NCBI RefSeq assembly: GCF_048282545.1 | Contig: NZ_CP182485.1 | Span: forward strand, 62,001-126,000 | Source: Opacimonas immobilis | GTDB lineage: Bacteria; Pseudomonadota; Gammaproteobacteria; Enterobacterales; Alteromonadaceae | Reading direction: 5' to 3' | Length of the DNA stretch: 64,000 bases | Shown here: piece by piece, positions 1 through 9,790 of the stretch | How positions within the stretch are numbered: position 1 is the stretch's first letter | Layout of the letters: each line of letters begins with the position of its first letter | Notes under the pieces: model-generated | What the model was told of the DNA's origin: nothing | What the model saw: only the letters and a program-made list of their open reading frames with translations | The model's database searches: none | Translations under genes and position numbers: made by a program

Positions 1-1714
1 AGCGAGTGGAGCGAATTTTATCTATAGCCTCTCCCCCAGTCATTGCCACATCGACGTGCATACCAAGTTTTTCTAAAAGTGCTTTAGCCACCATGACATT
101 AAGTTCAATATCTTCTACCAATAAGATATTTAGCCCGCTGACCTCAAGCTCCTCACGAACGCGTTCTTGATGGCTGATCTCTAATGGGATTTCGACAATA
201 AAGCGCGTACCTTTACCCACCTCTGAAGTAACCTTAATATGACCATCCATGCGTTCAACCATTTCTTTACAGATTGCCAAACCGATCCCGGTGCCAGTTG
301 CAGACTGGTGATCAGGGTGATCAACTTGATAATACATGGCAAAGATTTTATCAATATCCGCTTGCGGAATACCCACGCCAGTATCCTCGATAATGAAGCG
401 CACATTGGCTCTGGTGTTGTCAATGTTAGTCGCCTCGACCGCTAAAGAGACGTGTCCTTTAGCCGTAAATTTGACAGCGTTGAACAATATATTCCACAAG
501 ATCTGGCGCAGGCGCGTACCATCAACCATGACATATTTTGGTAACGGCTCATGAATAATGGTTCTAAAACCAAGATTTTTGTCCGCCGCAAGTAATTTGA
601 TAACGCTGCCTAATTCTTCAGTGAACGTCGCCAGCGATAGGGTTTTGTAAGACAACTCAATCTTGTCACGCTCTAATTTATCCAAATCAATAATATCGTT
701 GAATATATTCCCGAGGGTAATCGCACTTGCGTAGATGGTACTGACCCAGCCGAATTGCTCGTCATTGAGTTTAGTATCGCGCAACATTCTCGACAAGCCG
801 ACTATGCCATTTAATGGTGTACGCAACTCATGAGAAATAGTCGCGATGAATTTGGTTTTGTCTTTACTGGCTTGTTCTGCAGCTTTTTCAGCTTTCATAC
901 GCTCAGTCATATCTCGACCAAATGCAAGCAGACCAAGGCGATTGCCATCGTGATCAAAGAATGGAACTTTGCGCATTTCAAAATAACGACGGCGCCCATC
1001 GTGAAAGCGTAACCACAACTCTTCAGTCAAAGACACGTTTTTCTCTAATACTTCATTGTCCGAAGTGACCACCTGACGAGCGAGTTCCTCATCGTACACT
1101 TGATGCGGAGTAAGTCCGAGTAACTCATCTTGGGTTCGCCCCGTTAAGTCCTCTGCCACTCGGTTACAGCCGGCAAACTTGCCCTCTTCATTGCGATAAT
1201 AAATTAAATCTGGTGAAGCATCGATGATGGAACGTAACAGCATAGATAAGCGACGTGCTTGAATTTCTTGTTCTGATTTATCGCGAATTTCTCGTTCGAG
1301 CTCTTCAAACACTTTTTCTCGCTCAAGTTGAGCATTACGGCGTTGTTCAATTTCGTAGTTGAGCTGTTTGATATTATTCTGAAGTTCTTTGTTGAGAAGA
1401 ACGTCTTCCTCTCGAAGACTTTCTAATTCTTCAATCACTTCTTTTAAATGAGCTCGAGAATGTTCTAACTGCTTGACCAATTCGCTAAAAAAATACAACA
1501 CCCACGGTGCACTCAGCATCGTTAAGATAATTGCGCTCATAAAATCTTCGAGCGTCGGCTCACTGTCCAAACTCACTCGGATTACGTAGGAACCGCCAAT
1601 GGTAAAGCCGAGTGTTAATAAAACAAAAAAGAGACTGAGCTTTAACGTACCGTACCGTTCGACAAAGCTAGCAAAACGAAAAGCCCAAGTGTAACGTGAT
1701 TGAGATGAATGCAT
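1..1714 (-). CDS. arcB: Hybrid sensor histidine kinase ArcB, 3' end cut by window edge
   Basis: Membrane sensor of the Arc two-component system, which tunes respiratory gene expression through ArcA according to quinone redox state. I translated the minus strand from the ATG at 1712-1714; about 571 residues are present. In order: two hydrophobic segments near residues 25-75, a long coiled coil (about 75-160), a PAS domain (about 160-280), the H-box TISHELRTPLNG with His295, the N-box NAVKFT, ATPase G-boxes, and the start of a receiver domain (LLVEDIELN). The receiver Asp and the HPt domain lie beyond position 1. The linker cysteine matching E. coli Cys180 is kept (Cys183, in FAGCNRV), but the one matching Cys241 is Tyr244 (DGRRRYFEMRK). 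The same arcB/gltBD neighbourhood occurs in E. coli, which supports the name. Confidence 0.93.
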   Translation of the reverse strand, partial: MHSSQSRYTWAFRFASFVERYGTLKLSLFFVLLTLGFTIGGSYVIRVSLDSEPTLEDFMSAIILTMLSAPWVLYFFSELVKQLEHSRAHLKEVIEELESLREEDVLLNKELQNNIKQLNYEIEQRRNAQLEREKVFEELEREIRDKSEQEIQARRLSMLLRSIIDASPDLIYYRNEEGKFAGCNRVAEDLTGRTQDELLGLTPHQVYDEELARQVVTSDNEVLEKNVSLTEELWLRFHDGRRRYFEMRKVPFFDHDGNRLGLLAFGRDMTERMKAEKAAEQASKDKTKFIATISHELRTPLNGIVGLSRMLRDTKLNDEQFGWVSTIYASAITLGNIFNDIIDLDKLERDKIELSYKTLSLATFTEELGSVIKLLAADKNLGFRTIIHEPLPKYVMVDGTRLRQILWNILFNAVKFTAKGHVSLAVEATNIDNTRANVRFIIEDTGVGIPQADIDKIFAMYYQVDHPDHQSATGTGIGLAICKEMVERMDGHIKVTSEVGKGTRFIVEIPLEISHQERVREELEVSGLNILLVEDIELNVMVAKALLEKLGMHVDVAMTGGEAIDKIRSTR

Positions 1715-2037
1715 GGCAATAAATAGTTATTGAACAACAAATACATTGTATCAGAATCTAGTTCTAAGGACACTTTTCAGGTTTGAATAAAAATTGACGT
1801 TAAACCCACCATCAAAACAAGCATTAAAACCCAGTAATAATGAATAAAAATTCATAAAAATGAATAATGTTACAAATTTGTGAACGCATTTGATTAGAAT
1901 AAATTCATTTTTTCTACGTTTTTTTTAGAATATTCATCACTATCTATTAGCCCCAATAAAAAAATTAAACAATTGATTTCATTATAAAAAAAGTTTATAA
2001 AAATCTATTTTGTAAATCAGGATAAACAAACTAATAT

Positions 2038-2066
2038 TTGACCTAATTGTCGCTTCAATGTATTTT
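2038..2066 (+). promoter_or_regulatory. Predicted sigma-70 promoter of gltBD
   Basis: TTGACC (2038-2043) and TATTTT (2061-2066) are separated by exactly 17 bases. Transcription would begin near 2073, leaving a leader of about 190 nt before the gltB ATG at 2265. This is a sequence match only. Confidence 0.55.
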
Positions 2067-2137
2067 AGCCAGTCTGCTAGACAAAAATGCATAAGAATTC
2101 TAATATCAGCTAGTAAGAGAGAGCCCGCCAAGGTGGT

Positions 2138-2177
2138 TTGCAAGTTCGCGCCGCAGCACACTGCGCAAGGCTTGTAA
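2138..2177 (+). promoter_or_regulatory. Foldable GC-rich element in the gltB leader
   Basis: An outer stem pairs TTGCAAG (2138-2144) with CTTGTAA (2171-2177, one G-T pair). Inside it GC-bulge-GCAG (2050-series bases 2150-2156) pairs with CTGCGC (2161-2166) around a CACA tetraloop, with an internal loop between the two stems. The element stands out as a GC-rich island in very AT-rich DNA. It may be a cis-acting RNA or only a stable hairpin; I do not recognise a known riboswitch class. Confidence 0.35.
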
Positions 2178-2264
2178 GGCTATAGTAAAAAAGTGCCCTA
2201 GACAGTGAATGCACACGATGCACTACGCATTGTGGCTATTTATGTTTTTTAATGGAGATCATTA

Positions 2265-5200
2265 ATGAGTTTATATCAGCCAACTGATTCGCGGGATAAC
2301 TGTGGTTTTGGCCTTATCGCACACACCACAGGTGAACCTAGTCACCGTTTGGTATCCACCGCTATTGAAGGTTTGGATCGTATGCAACACCGTGGCGGCA
2401 TTGCTGCTGATGGGAAAACAGGTGATGGGTGCGGGTTACTTCTTGCTAAACCTGATGATTTTTTCCGTGGTATTGCCGAAGATAAAGGCTGGCGTTTAAA
2501 CAAAAATTTCGCAGTTGGCATGGTCTTTTTAAACCAAGATCCTATTCTAGCTGAAGCGGCTCGAACAGTTATTAACGAAGAACTCATAAAAGAAACCTTT
2601 GATGTAGTAGGTTGGCGTGAAGTTCCAGTCGACAAATCAGTACTGGGCGAACTGGCATTGACTGGGGTACCGCAAATTGAGCAAGTATTCGTCAATGCAC
2701 CTAATGGCTGGCGCGAAACAGATATTGAAAGACGCCTTTACATGGTGCGTCGCCGTGCAGAGAAGCGTTTATTAAACGACCCAGATTTTTATGTTTGCTG
2801 TTTGTCAGGTTTGGTGACCATTTATAAAGGTTTGGTCATGCCTAAAGATTTACCTGCTTTTTATCTCGACTTGGCAAACGAGCGATTGACGTCAAGTATT
2901 TGTGTCTTCCACCAACGCTTTTCAACAAATACCCTACCGAAGTGGCCACTGGCTCAGCCTTTCCGCTTTCTAGCGCACAATGGTGAAATTAACACCATTA
3001 AAGGCAATCGTGATTGGGCCATTGCTCGCACGAGTAAATTCGTTACTCCACTGATTCCAGACCTGAAAGACGCAGCACCATTTGTGAATACCTCAGGATC
3101 TGATTCATCTTCATTGGACAACATGCTAGAACTATTTTTAGCTGGTGGTATGGACTTATTCCGAGCCATGCGTTTATTGGTACCACCGGCGTATCAAAAC
3201 AACAAGACAATGGATGAGGACTTGCGTGCGTTTTATGAATTTAACTCAATGCACATGGAACCTTGGGATGGACCTGCTGGTATCGTCTTAACCAATGGCC
3301 GTCATGTAGCATGTAACCTAGACCGTAATGGTTTGCGTCCTGCTCGTTATGTGATCACTGACGATGGTTTTATTACGCTTGCATCAGAGATTGGTATTTG
3401 GGATTACAGCGAAACTCAAGTAATCGAAAAAGGCCGCGTTGGTCCAGGTGAAATGCTTGCGGTAGATACGTCTAATGGCAAAATTTGGCGCTCAAATGAA
3501 ATCGATGAGACACTCAAAACACAACATCCATATAAAAAATGGCTAGACGAACACATCCGTCATCTTACTCCAATCGAACAATGCAATGCTGAATTAATTG
3601 GCACTCGTGTGTTCAATGATGACCAAATGGCCGTGTTCCACAAATTATTCAATTACTCATACGAAGAAATTCAGCAAGTCATCAAAGTACTTGCTAAAGA
3701 CGGCCAAGAAGCGGTTGGCTCAATGGGTGATGATACCCCTATGGCAGTCATGTCCTCTCGTGTGCGTACTTTATATGATTACTTCCGTCAGCAATTTGCA
3801 CAGGTAACCAACCCACCAATTGATCCATTGCGTGAGAATCACGTTATGTCTCTGGCAACGTGTATTGGACGTGAGCAAAATGTCTTCAATGAAACCAGTG
3901 GTTATGCTGATCGTGTGGTGTTTGATTCGCCTATTTTAATGTACACCGATCTCAAACAGTTGCGAGATTTGGATCAAGAACACTACTATTCAGAAGTGGT
4001 TAGCTTGAATTACTCTGCTGAAGAAGGTCTTGAAGCTGCGATCCAACGCGTGTGCAATGAAGTCATCGCGATTGTCAAAGAGAAAAACGCCGCATTTGTT
4101 GTTTTATCTGACCGCGATATTGCCCAAGATCGCTTGCCAATTCCTGCAGCCATGGCAGTTGGTGCCGTTCATAGAACACTTGTTGATGCACAACTTCGCT
4201 GTGATGCAAACATCGTGGTAGAAACAGCCTCTGCACGTGATCCGCACCACTTTGCCGTATTGATTGGCTTAGGCGCAACAGCTATTTATCCGTTCTTAGC
4301 TTACGAAACCATCGAACAACTAGTACAAAGTAACGATTTGGACATTGAGCCGATGCAAGCGATGTTGAACTATCGCAAAGGTATCAACAAAGGGTTGTTC
4401 AAAATAATGTCGAAGATGGGCATCAGTACTGTTGCTTCATACCGCTCAGCTAAGTTATACGAAGCTATTGGTATCAACGACGACGTTATGGAAATGTGTT
4501 TCAAAGGCGTGCCAAGTCGCTTAAAGGGTGCAAGCTTTGCCGAATTTGAACAAGATACTATTAATTGTCAGCGCATTGCATGGATTAAACGCAAGCCGTT
4601 AAGCCATGGTGGTTTGTTGAAATATGTTCACGATGGCGAATATCATGCATACAATCCAGATGTAGTAAAGAACCTACAAAAAGCAGTTGTGAGTGGTGAT
4701 TATCGTGATTATCAAGCGTTTTCTTCCTTGGTTAACGACCGCAATCCATCGCATCTGCGTGACCTGTTACAGATCAAGCCAGGTCAAGCTATTGATATTA
4801 GTGAAGTAGAACCAGCTGAGAACTTATATCCTCGTTTTGATACGGCAGCTATGTCAATTGGCGCGTTATCACCGGAAGCACACGAAGCACTTGCCATTGC
4901 GATGAACCGTCTTGGTGGTCAATCTAACTCCGGTGAAGGCGGTGAAGATCCAGCTCGCTTTAATACTGAGAAAAACTCCAAAATCAAACAGGTTGCCTCT
5001 GGCCGCTTTGGTGTAACCCCGCATTATTTAATGAATGCCACGGTCATTCAGATAAAAGTCGCCCAAGGTGCAAAACCCGGTGAAGGGGGCCAGTTACCTG
5101 GTGACAAGGTCAACAAATACATTGCTGAACTGCGTTTCTCAGTACCTGGAGTGACCTTGATTTCTCCTCCTCCGCATCACGATATTTATTCAATTGAAGA

Positions 5201-6728
5201 TTTGGCTCAGCTGATCTTTGACCTAAAACAAGTTAATCCGAAAGCCCTGATCTCAGTCAAACTGGTATCAGAACCAGGCGTAGGTACCATCGCCACAGGT
5301 GTTGCCAAAGCGTATGCTGACTTGATTACCATATCTGGTTACGACGGCGGTACCGGTGCATCACCTCTGACATCAGTAAAATATGCGGGCAGTCCTTTTG
5401 AGTTAGGACTTGCCGAAACGCAACAAGCGTTAATTGAGAATGGTTTACGCCACAAAGTACGAGTACAAACTGACGGAGGTTTAAAAACAGGCTTAGACGT
5501 AGTTAAAGCTGGTCTTTTAGGTGCTGAGAGCTTTGGTTTTGGGACAGGCCCAATGGTCGCATTGGGCTGTAAATACTTACGAATTTGCCACTTAAACAAT
5601 TGTGCAACGGGTGTTGCGACTCAAGATAAGAGCTTACGTGACAACTATTTTATTGGGTTGCCAGAAATGGTAATGAACTATTTCAAGTTCATCGCTCAGG
5701 AAATTCGTGAAATCATGGCAATGATGGGTGTACGCAAGTTTGAAGATCTAATAGGTCGCACAGAGCTATTAGCCATGATGGATGGACAAACAGCCAAACA
5801 AGCTCGTTTGGATCTGTCTCCGTTGCTGCACAAACCAGAAGCGGCAGATCATACAAAATTATTCTGTTCTGAAGTGACGAACGCACCTTTAGACAAAGGT
5901 GAGTTAAACTTAACCATGCTAAAAGATGCCCAGGCCGCTGTTGAAGCAAAACGTGCCATCACACTGAATTACCCAGTGCGCAATACCGACCGTTCGGTTG
6001 GCGCCACACTTTCCGGGTTTATCGCAAGTATTCACGGTAACCACGATGGCGAAGACTATCCGGTACAAGTCAATTTAACCGGTACAGTAGGACAGAGCTT
6101 TGGTGTCTGGAATGCAGGTGGCTTAAATATGACGCTCACTGGTGATGCCAATGACTATGTTGGTAAAGGTATGACAGGCGGTAGATTAGTTATCGCTCCC
6201 CCTGCCAAGGTGACATTTGATGCTCACAACAGTGCAATTATGGGCAATACGTGTTTATACGGTGCAACTGGAGGACATTTATTTGCCGCAGGACGTGCCG
6301 GGGAGCGCTTTGCTGTGCGTAATTCAGGGGCTATCGCAGTTGTTGAAGGCATCGGCGATAATGGTTGTGAATATATGACCGGAGGTATCGTTGCTGTATT
6401 AGGTAGTGTCGGTGTCAACTTCGGTGCTGGTATGACTGGAGGTTTTGCTTACATCCTCGATGAACACGATGATATCGAACATCGAGTAAACCCGGAGTTG
6501 GTCGATATCCTAAGCATTGCCGATAAAGGTATTTTATCTGAGCACTTGCGTGGATTAATTAATCAACACTATGAATTGACCGGCTCTGAGCACTCTCTAG
6601 CATTGTTGTCGAACTTTGCTGAGGTTATGCATCAATTTAGACTGATTAAACCTAAGACCAGTGATGTCAAAAATTTATTGGGGCATATTAGCCGCTCCAG
6701 TGCCGAACTTCGCGTTCAAGCACAGTAA
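2265..6728 (+). CDS. gltB: Glutamate synthase (NADPH), large subunit
   Basis: Takes the amide of glutamine and transfers it to 2-oxoglutarate, giving glutamate; cytoplasmic, working with GltD. At 1487 residues it has the full family length. The class II glutaminase nucleophile is Cys13 in RDNCGFGL, exposed after removal of a very short, 12-residue propeptide (about 42 residues in E. coli). Then come the central domain, the FMN-binding synthase domain (about 820-1180), with the 3Fe-4S cysteines in CKYLRICHLNNC, and the C-terminal beta-helix with repeated GxxGG motifs. Start: ATG preceded by GGAG at 2254. gltD follows after 16 bases, so the two are co-transcribed. Supplies glutamate in the same cycle as glnA at 22 kb. 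Confidence 0.97.
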   Translation: MSLYQPTDSRDNCGFGLIAHTTGEPSHRLVSTAIEGLDRMQHRGGIAADGKTGDGCGLLLAKPDDFFRGIAEDKGWRLNKNFAVGMVFLNQDPILAEAARTVINEELIKETFDVVGWREVPVDKSVLGELALTGVPQIEQVFVNAPNGWRETDIERRLYMVRRRAEKRLLNDPDFYVCCLSGLVTIYKGLVMPKDLPAFYLDLANERLTSSICVFHQRFSTNTLPKWPLAQPFRFLAHNGEINTIKGNRDWAIARTSKFVTPLIPDLKDAAPFVNTSGSDSSSLDNMLELFLAGGMDLFRAMRLLVPPAYQNNKTMDEDLRAFYEFNSMHMEPWDGPAGIVLTNGRHVACNLDRNGLRPARYVITDDGFITLASEIGIWDYSETQVIEKGRVGPGEMLAVDTSNGKIWRSNEIDETLKTQHPYKKWLDEHIRHLTPIEQCNAELIGTRVFNDDQMAVFHKLFNYSYEEIQQVIKVLAKDGQEAVGSMGDDTPMAVMSSRVRTLYDYFRQQFAQVTNPPIDPLRENHVMSLATCIGREQNVFNETSGYADRVVFDSPILMYTDLKQLRDLDQEHYYSEVVSLNYSAEEGLEAAIQRVCNEVIAIVKEKNAAFVVLSDRDIAQDRLPIPAAMAVGAVHRTLVDAQLRCDANIVVETASARDPHHFAVLIGLGATAIYPFLAYETIEQLVQSNDLDIEPMQAMLNYRKGINKGLFKIMSKMGISTVASYRSAKLYEAIGINDDVMEMCFKGVPSRLKGASFAEFEQDTINCQRIAWIKRKPLSHGGLLKYVHDGEYHAYNPDVVKNLQKAVVSGDYRDYQAFSSLVNDRNPSHLRDLLQIKPGQAIDISEVEPAENLYPRFDTAAMSIGALSPEAHEALAIAMNRLGGQSNSGEGGEDPARFNTEKNSKIKQVASGRFGVTPHYLMNATVIQIKVAQGAKPGEGGQLPGDKVNKYIAELRFSVPGVTLISPPPHHDIYSIEDLAQLIFDLKQVNPKALISVKLVSEPGVGTIATGVAKAYADLITISGYDGGTGASPLTSVKYAGSPFELGLAETQQALIENGLRHKVRVQTDGGLKTGLDVVKAGLLGAESFGFGTGPMVALGCKYLRICHLNNCATGVATQDKSLRDNYFIGLPEMVMNYFKFIAQEIREIMAMMGVRKFEDLIGRTELLAMMDGQTAKQARLDLSPLLHKPEAADHTKLFCSEVTNAPLDKGELNLTMLKDAQAAVEAKRAITLNYPVRNTDRSVGATLSGFIASIHGNHDGEDYPVQVNLTGTVGQSFGVWNAGGLNMTLTGDANDYVGKGMTGGRLVIAPPAKVTFDAHNSAIMGNTCLYGATGGHLFAAGRAGERFAVRNSGAIAVVEGIGDNGCEYMTGGIVAVLGSVGVNFGAGMTGGFAYILDEHDDIEHRVNPELVDILSIADKGILSEHLRGLINQHYELTGSEHSLALLSNFAEVMHQFRLIKPKTSDVKNLLGHISRSSAELRVQAQ

Positions 6729-6744
6729 TTAATTGAGGTAAAAA

Positions 6745-8160
6745 ATGGCTAAAAATGTATACCAATTTGTTGATGTTGCACGTATCGATCCACCCAAAAA
6801 ACCGATTACTGTGCGCAAAGAAGAATTCGCTGAAATCTATCAGCCTTTGAGTCAATCGCAAACAGAGGGGCAAGCTGACCGCTGTCTCGATTGTGGTAAC
6901 CCATATTGTGAATGGAAGTGTCCAGTGCACAACTATATTCCTCAGTGGCTTGCTCTGGCAAACGAAGGCAAGATCCTTGAAGCTGCAGAATTGTCGCACC
7001 AAACGAATTCATTACCTGAAGTGTGTGGACGAGTATGTCCTCAAGACCGCTTGTGTGAAGGTGCGTGTACTCTGAATGATGATTTTGGTGCGGTAACTAT
7101 TGGCAGTATTGAAAAATACATCACCGATACCGCATTCAAAATGGGCTGGCGCCCTAACATGTCTGATGTGGTTTGGACGGATAAACGTGTCGCCATCGTT
7201 GGTGCAGGTCCAGCGGGATTAGCATGTGCGGATATCTTAGTCCGTAACGGCGTTAAACCGATTGTATTTGATAAATATGAAGAGATTGGTGGTCTACTCA
7301 CCTTCGGTATTCCGTCATTTAAACTCGAAAAAGACGTGGTAACGCTGCGTCGTCAAATCTTCACCGAGATGGGCGTTGAATTTAGGTTAAATACTGAAAT
7401 TGGCAAAGATATTCCATTTGCTGATCTGCTTGCTGAATACGATGCCGTGTTCCTTGGTATGGGCACCTACACATCTATGAAAGGTGGATTTGATAATGAA
7501 TCTGCTCCAGGTGTGTACGATGCATTACCGTTCTTGGTTGCTAACACTCGTCGTGTAATGGGCACCGAGACTGATCCGAGTCAATATATCGACATGCAAG
7601 GCAAGAAAGTCGTCGTGCTAGGCGGTGGTGATACCACGATGGACTGTGTCAGAACGTCTATTCGACAAAACGCAGCTCATGTGACCTGTGCTTATCGCCG
7701 CGATGAAGAAAGTATGCCCGGATCACGTCGTGAAGTGGTCAATGCCAAAGAAGAAGGCGTGAACTTTGAATTCAACGTAATGCCTTTAGACATCGAAGTG
7801 GATGCAGATGGTAATGCGATAGGTGTGCGTTTTGTTCGTACCGAAATGGGCGAACCGGACGAAGCTGGTCGCAGACGTCCTGTGCAGATTGAAGGTTCGG
7901 AATTTGTCATGGAAGCAGACGCTGTGGTTATAGCGTTCGGTTTCTCTCCATCTCCGGCTAATTGGTTTGGTGAGTTTGGTATTATTTTGGACGAGAAAGG
8001 TCGAGTCCGGGCTCCAGAGCACGGTCAATATCCTTTCCAGACGTCAAATCCGAAAATCTTCTCAGGTGGTGACATGGTTCGCGGTTCAGACTTAGTAGTT
8101 ACGGCTATTGCCGAGGGACGCAAGGCTGCCGAAGGCATCATGGATTACTTGGGTGTATAA
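6745..8160 (+). CDS. gltD: Glutamate synthase (NADPH), small subunit
   Basis: Iron-sulfur flavoprotein that moves electrons from NADPH to GltB. It is 471 residues long, as is usual. The N-terminus carries two 4Fe-4S cysteine sets (CLDCGNPYCEWKC and CGRVCPQDRLCEGAC). The FAD-binding GAGPAGLACA motif is near residue 150 and the NADPH-binding GGGDTTMDC motif near residue 290. Start: ATG with a GAGG ribosome site. It ends the gltBD operon and is followed by a hairpin terminator at 8209. Confidence 0.97.
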   Translation: MAKNVYQFVDVARIDPPKKPITVRKEEFAEIYQPLSQSQTEGQADRCLDCGNPYCEWKCPVHNYIPQWLALANEGKILEAAELSHQTNSLPEVCGRVCPQDRLCEGACTLNDDFGAVTIGSIEKYITDTAFKMGWRPNMSDVVWTDKRVAIVGAGPAGLACADILVRNGVKPIVFDKYEEIGGLLTFGIPSFKLEKDVVTLRRQIFTEMGVEFRLNTEIGKDIPFADLLAEYDAVFLGMGTYTSMKGGFDNESAPGVYDALPFLVANTRRVMGTETDPSQYIDMQGKKVVVLGGGDTTMDCVRTSIRQNAAHVTCAYRRDEESMPGSRREVVNAKEEGVNFEFNVMPLDIEVDADGNAIGVRFVRTEMGEPDEAGRRRPVQIEGSEFVMEADAVVIAFGFSPSPANWFGEFGIILDEKGRVRAPEHGQYPFQTSNPKIFSGGDMVRGSDLVVTAIAEGRKAAEGIMDYLGV

Positions 8161-8208
8161 CACCTTGCGAAAGAACTTCCTCTGGTGTAATCTCCTTCTA
8201 TCTTATTC

Positions 8209-8235
8209 AAGCCTGCTTCCTAGCAGGCTTTAATT
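8209..8235 (+). terminator. Terminator of gltBD
   Basis: AAGCCTGC (8209-8216) pairs perfectly with GCAGGCTT (8223-8230) around a 6-base loop, followed by a short, interrupted T tract. The weak T tract leaves some chance of read-through into mtnN. Confidence 0.6.
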
Positions 8236-8254
8236 ATTATGGGCTTCTAGTTCG

Positions 8255-8944
8255 ATGAAATTTTTGATTCTTGGCGCAATGGATGAAGAAATCCAAACTT
8301 ATTTACAACAATTGGAAAACAAGACGAATGCACAGGTACAACACCTAGAAGTTTACTCGGGAAGTATTAATGGACATGAGGTCTTTGTCGCACGTTGTGG
8401 CATCGGCAAAGTCGCGGCGGCCTTAGCCGCAGGAATATTGATTCAGGCATACTCTCCAGACCTTGTTATAAACAGTGGTTCTGCGGGTGGTTTTGCACCA
8501 GAATTAAATATAGGTGATATCGTTGTCGCGACCAAACTGATCCAGCATGACGTAAACCTGACACATTTTGGTTATGAACTAGGCCAACCTGCAGGAATGC
8601 CTGCTATCTTTGAGATGCAAAACGACTGGTATACGCAAGCCCTTAGTCAAGTTAAACAAATCGGGATCCAGGGTATGCAAGGTCTGATTATCAGTGGGGA
8701 TGCTTTTATCGGTACTGATGAACAATCAGCCACATTGATGACTCAGTTTCCAAATGCCGTTGCGGTAGAAATGGAAGGCGCTGCGATAGCTCAGGTCTGC
8801 CATATCCTAAAAACAGAATGTTTAGTCATCCGTGCTATCTCTGATCACGCCAATAAAGCTTCTACAATGACATTTGAAGAATATTTACCACTCGCTGCAA
8901 AGCACTCTGCGCAAATCGTGCTAGGCTTAATACAAAATCACTGA
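8255..8944 (+). CDS. mtnN: 5'-methylthioadenosine/S-adenosylhomocysteine nucleosidase
   Basis: Splits methylthioadenosine and S-adenosylhomocysteine to adenine and the ribosyl product. It clears the inhibitory products of SAM chemistry, including the 5'-deoxyadenosine left by radical SAM enzymes, and feeds the methyl cycle. The 229-residue protein begins with the family MKFLILGAMDEEI, with the general-base Glu in AMDEE. It has the GSAGG ribose/nucleobase loop (about residue 75), the VEMEGAA motif and the catalytic Asp in ISDHANK (near residue 205). The downstream btuF gene is its neighbour in many enterobacteria too. Confidence 0.95.
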   Translation: MKFLILGAMDEEIQTYLQQLENKTNAQVQHLEVYSGSINGHEVFVARCGIGKVAAALAAGILIQAYSPDLVINSGSAGGFAPELNIGDIVVATKLIQHDVNLTHFGYELGQPAGMPAIFEMQNDWYTQALSQVKQIGIQGMQGLIISGDAFIGTDEQSATLMTQFPNAVAVEMEGAAIAQVCHILKTECLVIRAISDHANKASTMTFEEYLPLAAKHSAQIVLGLIQNH

Positions 8945-8988
8945 TAAACCTTAATGTTAATCATAATTTGTTTAGGCATCGCGGGTTT

Positions 8989-9789
8989 ATGAAAACTCTG
9001 ATTCTGTTAGTTGTTATAATATTCTTATATTTGCCTGAGGCGCTGGCAGCAAAACAGCGTATTATTACACTTGCCCCTCACTTAGCTGAAATTGTCGATT
9101 TACTAGAGAAAAGTGATTCACTGATTGCAGTGAGCGAGGCATCAAATTATCCAGAATTCGTCACCACTTTGCCCACAGTGGCAAACTATCGAGGCATCAA
9201 CACTACACAAATTGTCAAATTACAACCCACTCATATTTTGGCCTGGTTCAACGGTAATAATCCTCAAGATATCGCAACACTTAACGCTATGGGTTTAAAT
9301 GTATTAAGTGTAGAAATTAATACATTAGATGATATCGCCAAACAAATAGAAGACATTGGTGAGTTTATTGAAAGCCCAATTGCAGAGAGCTTAGCTCAAA
9401 AGTTTCGCAACGACATAAAAACATTTAAAGCGCGTTTTGTAAACAAAGAGCGCATTGATGTCTTTTACTACAGCTGGTCAAAACCACTGCAAAGTGTTGG
9501 TGCTGGTGCATGGGTCACCGATTTAATTGCACAATGCGGGCTTTCACATGTTTTTGCCTCACTGCCTATGCCCTACCCTCAGGTTTCATTGAGTTCGGTG
9601 TTACATAAACAAGCACCATTGGTCATCGCTGCAACTGGGGAAAAAACGTCCGTAATTGAACGTTTTTGGGCAACGCACAAAGAGGTTTATCAGCCTAGAA
9701 TTATTGCAACCGACCCCGACAAAATGCATCGCTTTACCCCTAGAGTACTCGATGCACTAGAGGAACTGTGCATCGAAGCTAGACTATAG
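8989..9789 (+). CDS. btuF: Periplasmic vitamin B12-binding protein (BtuF-like)
   Basis: Periplasmic substrate-binding protein of the class III ABC importer fold, expected to hand cobalamin to BtuCD. I place the start at the ATG at 8989 (MKTLILLVV...), which leaves a clean signal peptide ending in ALA before AKQRIITLAPH; an in-frame TTG at 8968 would add seven residues ahead of it and lacks support. The family pattern ITLAPHLAEIV, the VANYRG segment and the KLQPTHILAW segment are visible. The mtnN-btuF order matches E. coli. No btuC or btuD is in the window. The assignment to B12 rather than another chelate rests on this family likeness and context. Confidence 0.8.
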   Translation: MKTLILLVVIIFLYLPEALAAKQRIITLAPHLAEIVDLLEKSDSLIAVSEASNYPEFVTTLPTVANYRGINTTQIVKLQPTHILAWFNGNNPQDIATLNAMGLNVLSVEINTLDDIAKQIEDIGEFIESPIAESLAQKFRNDIKTFKARFVNKERIDVFYYSWSKPLQSVGAGAWVTDLIAQCGLSHVFASLPMPYPQVSLSSVLHKQAPLVIAATGEKTSVIERFWATHKEVYQPRIIATDPDKMHRFTPRVLDALEELCIEARL

Positions 9790-9790
9790 A

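Larger units (their letters stand above)
1715..2264. other. AT-rich divergent intergenic region between arcB and gltB
   Basis: These 550 bases hold no credible gene. Positions about 1800-2035 are very AT-rich with long A and T runs, typical of bendable promoter DNA that could take Lrp or IHF, although I could not assign a defined site. A good sigma-70 promoter for gltB lies at 2038-2066, and a GC-rich block at about 2115-2185 that can fold lies in the resulting leader. The arcB promoter must also lie here, but no clear match stands out. Confidence 0.7.

Noticed and set aside
8945..8988. Cobalamin riboswitch ahead of btuF
   Set aside because: The gap is only 44 bases and holds no B12-box-like sequence or structured domain.
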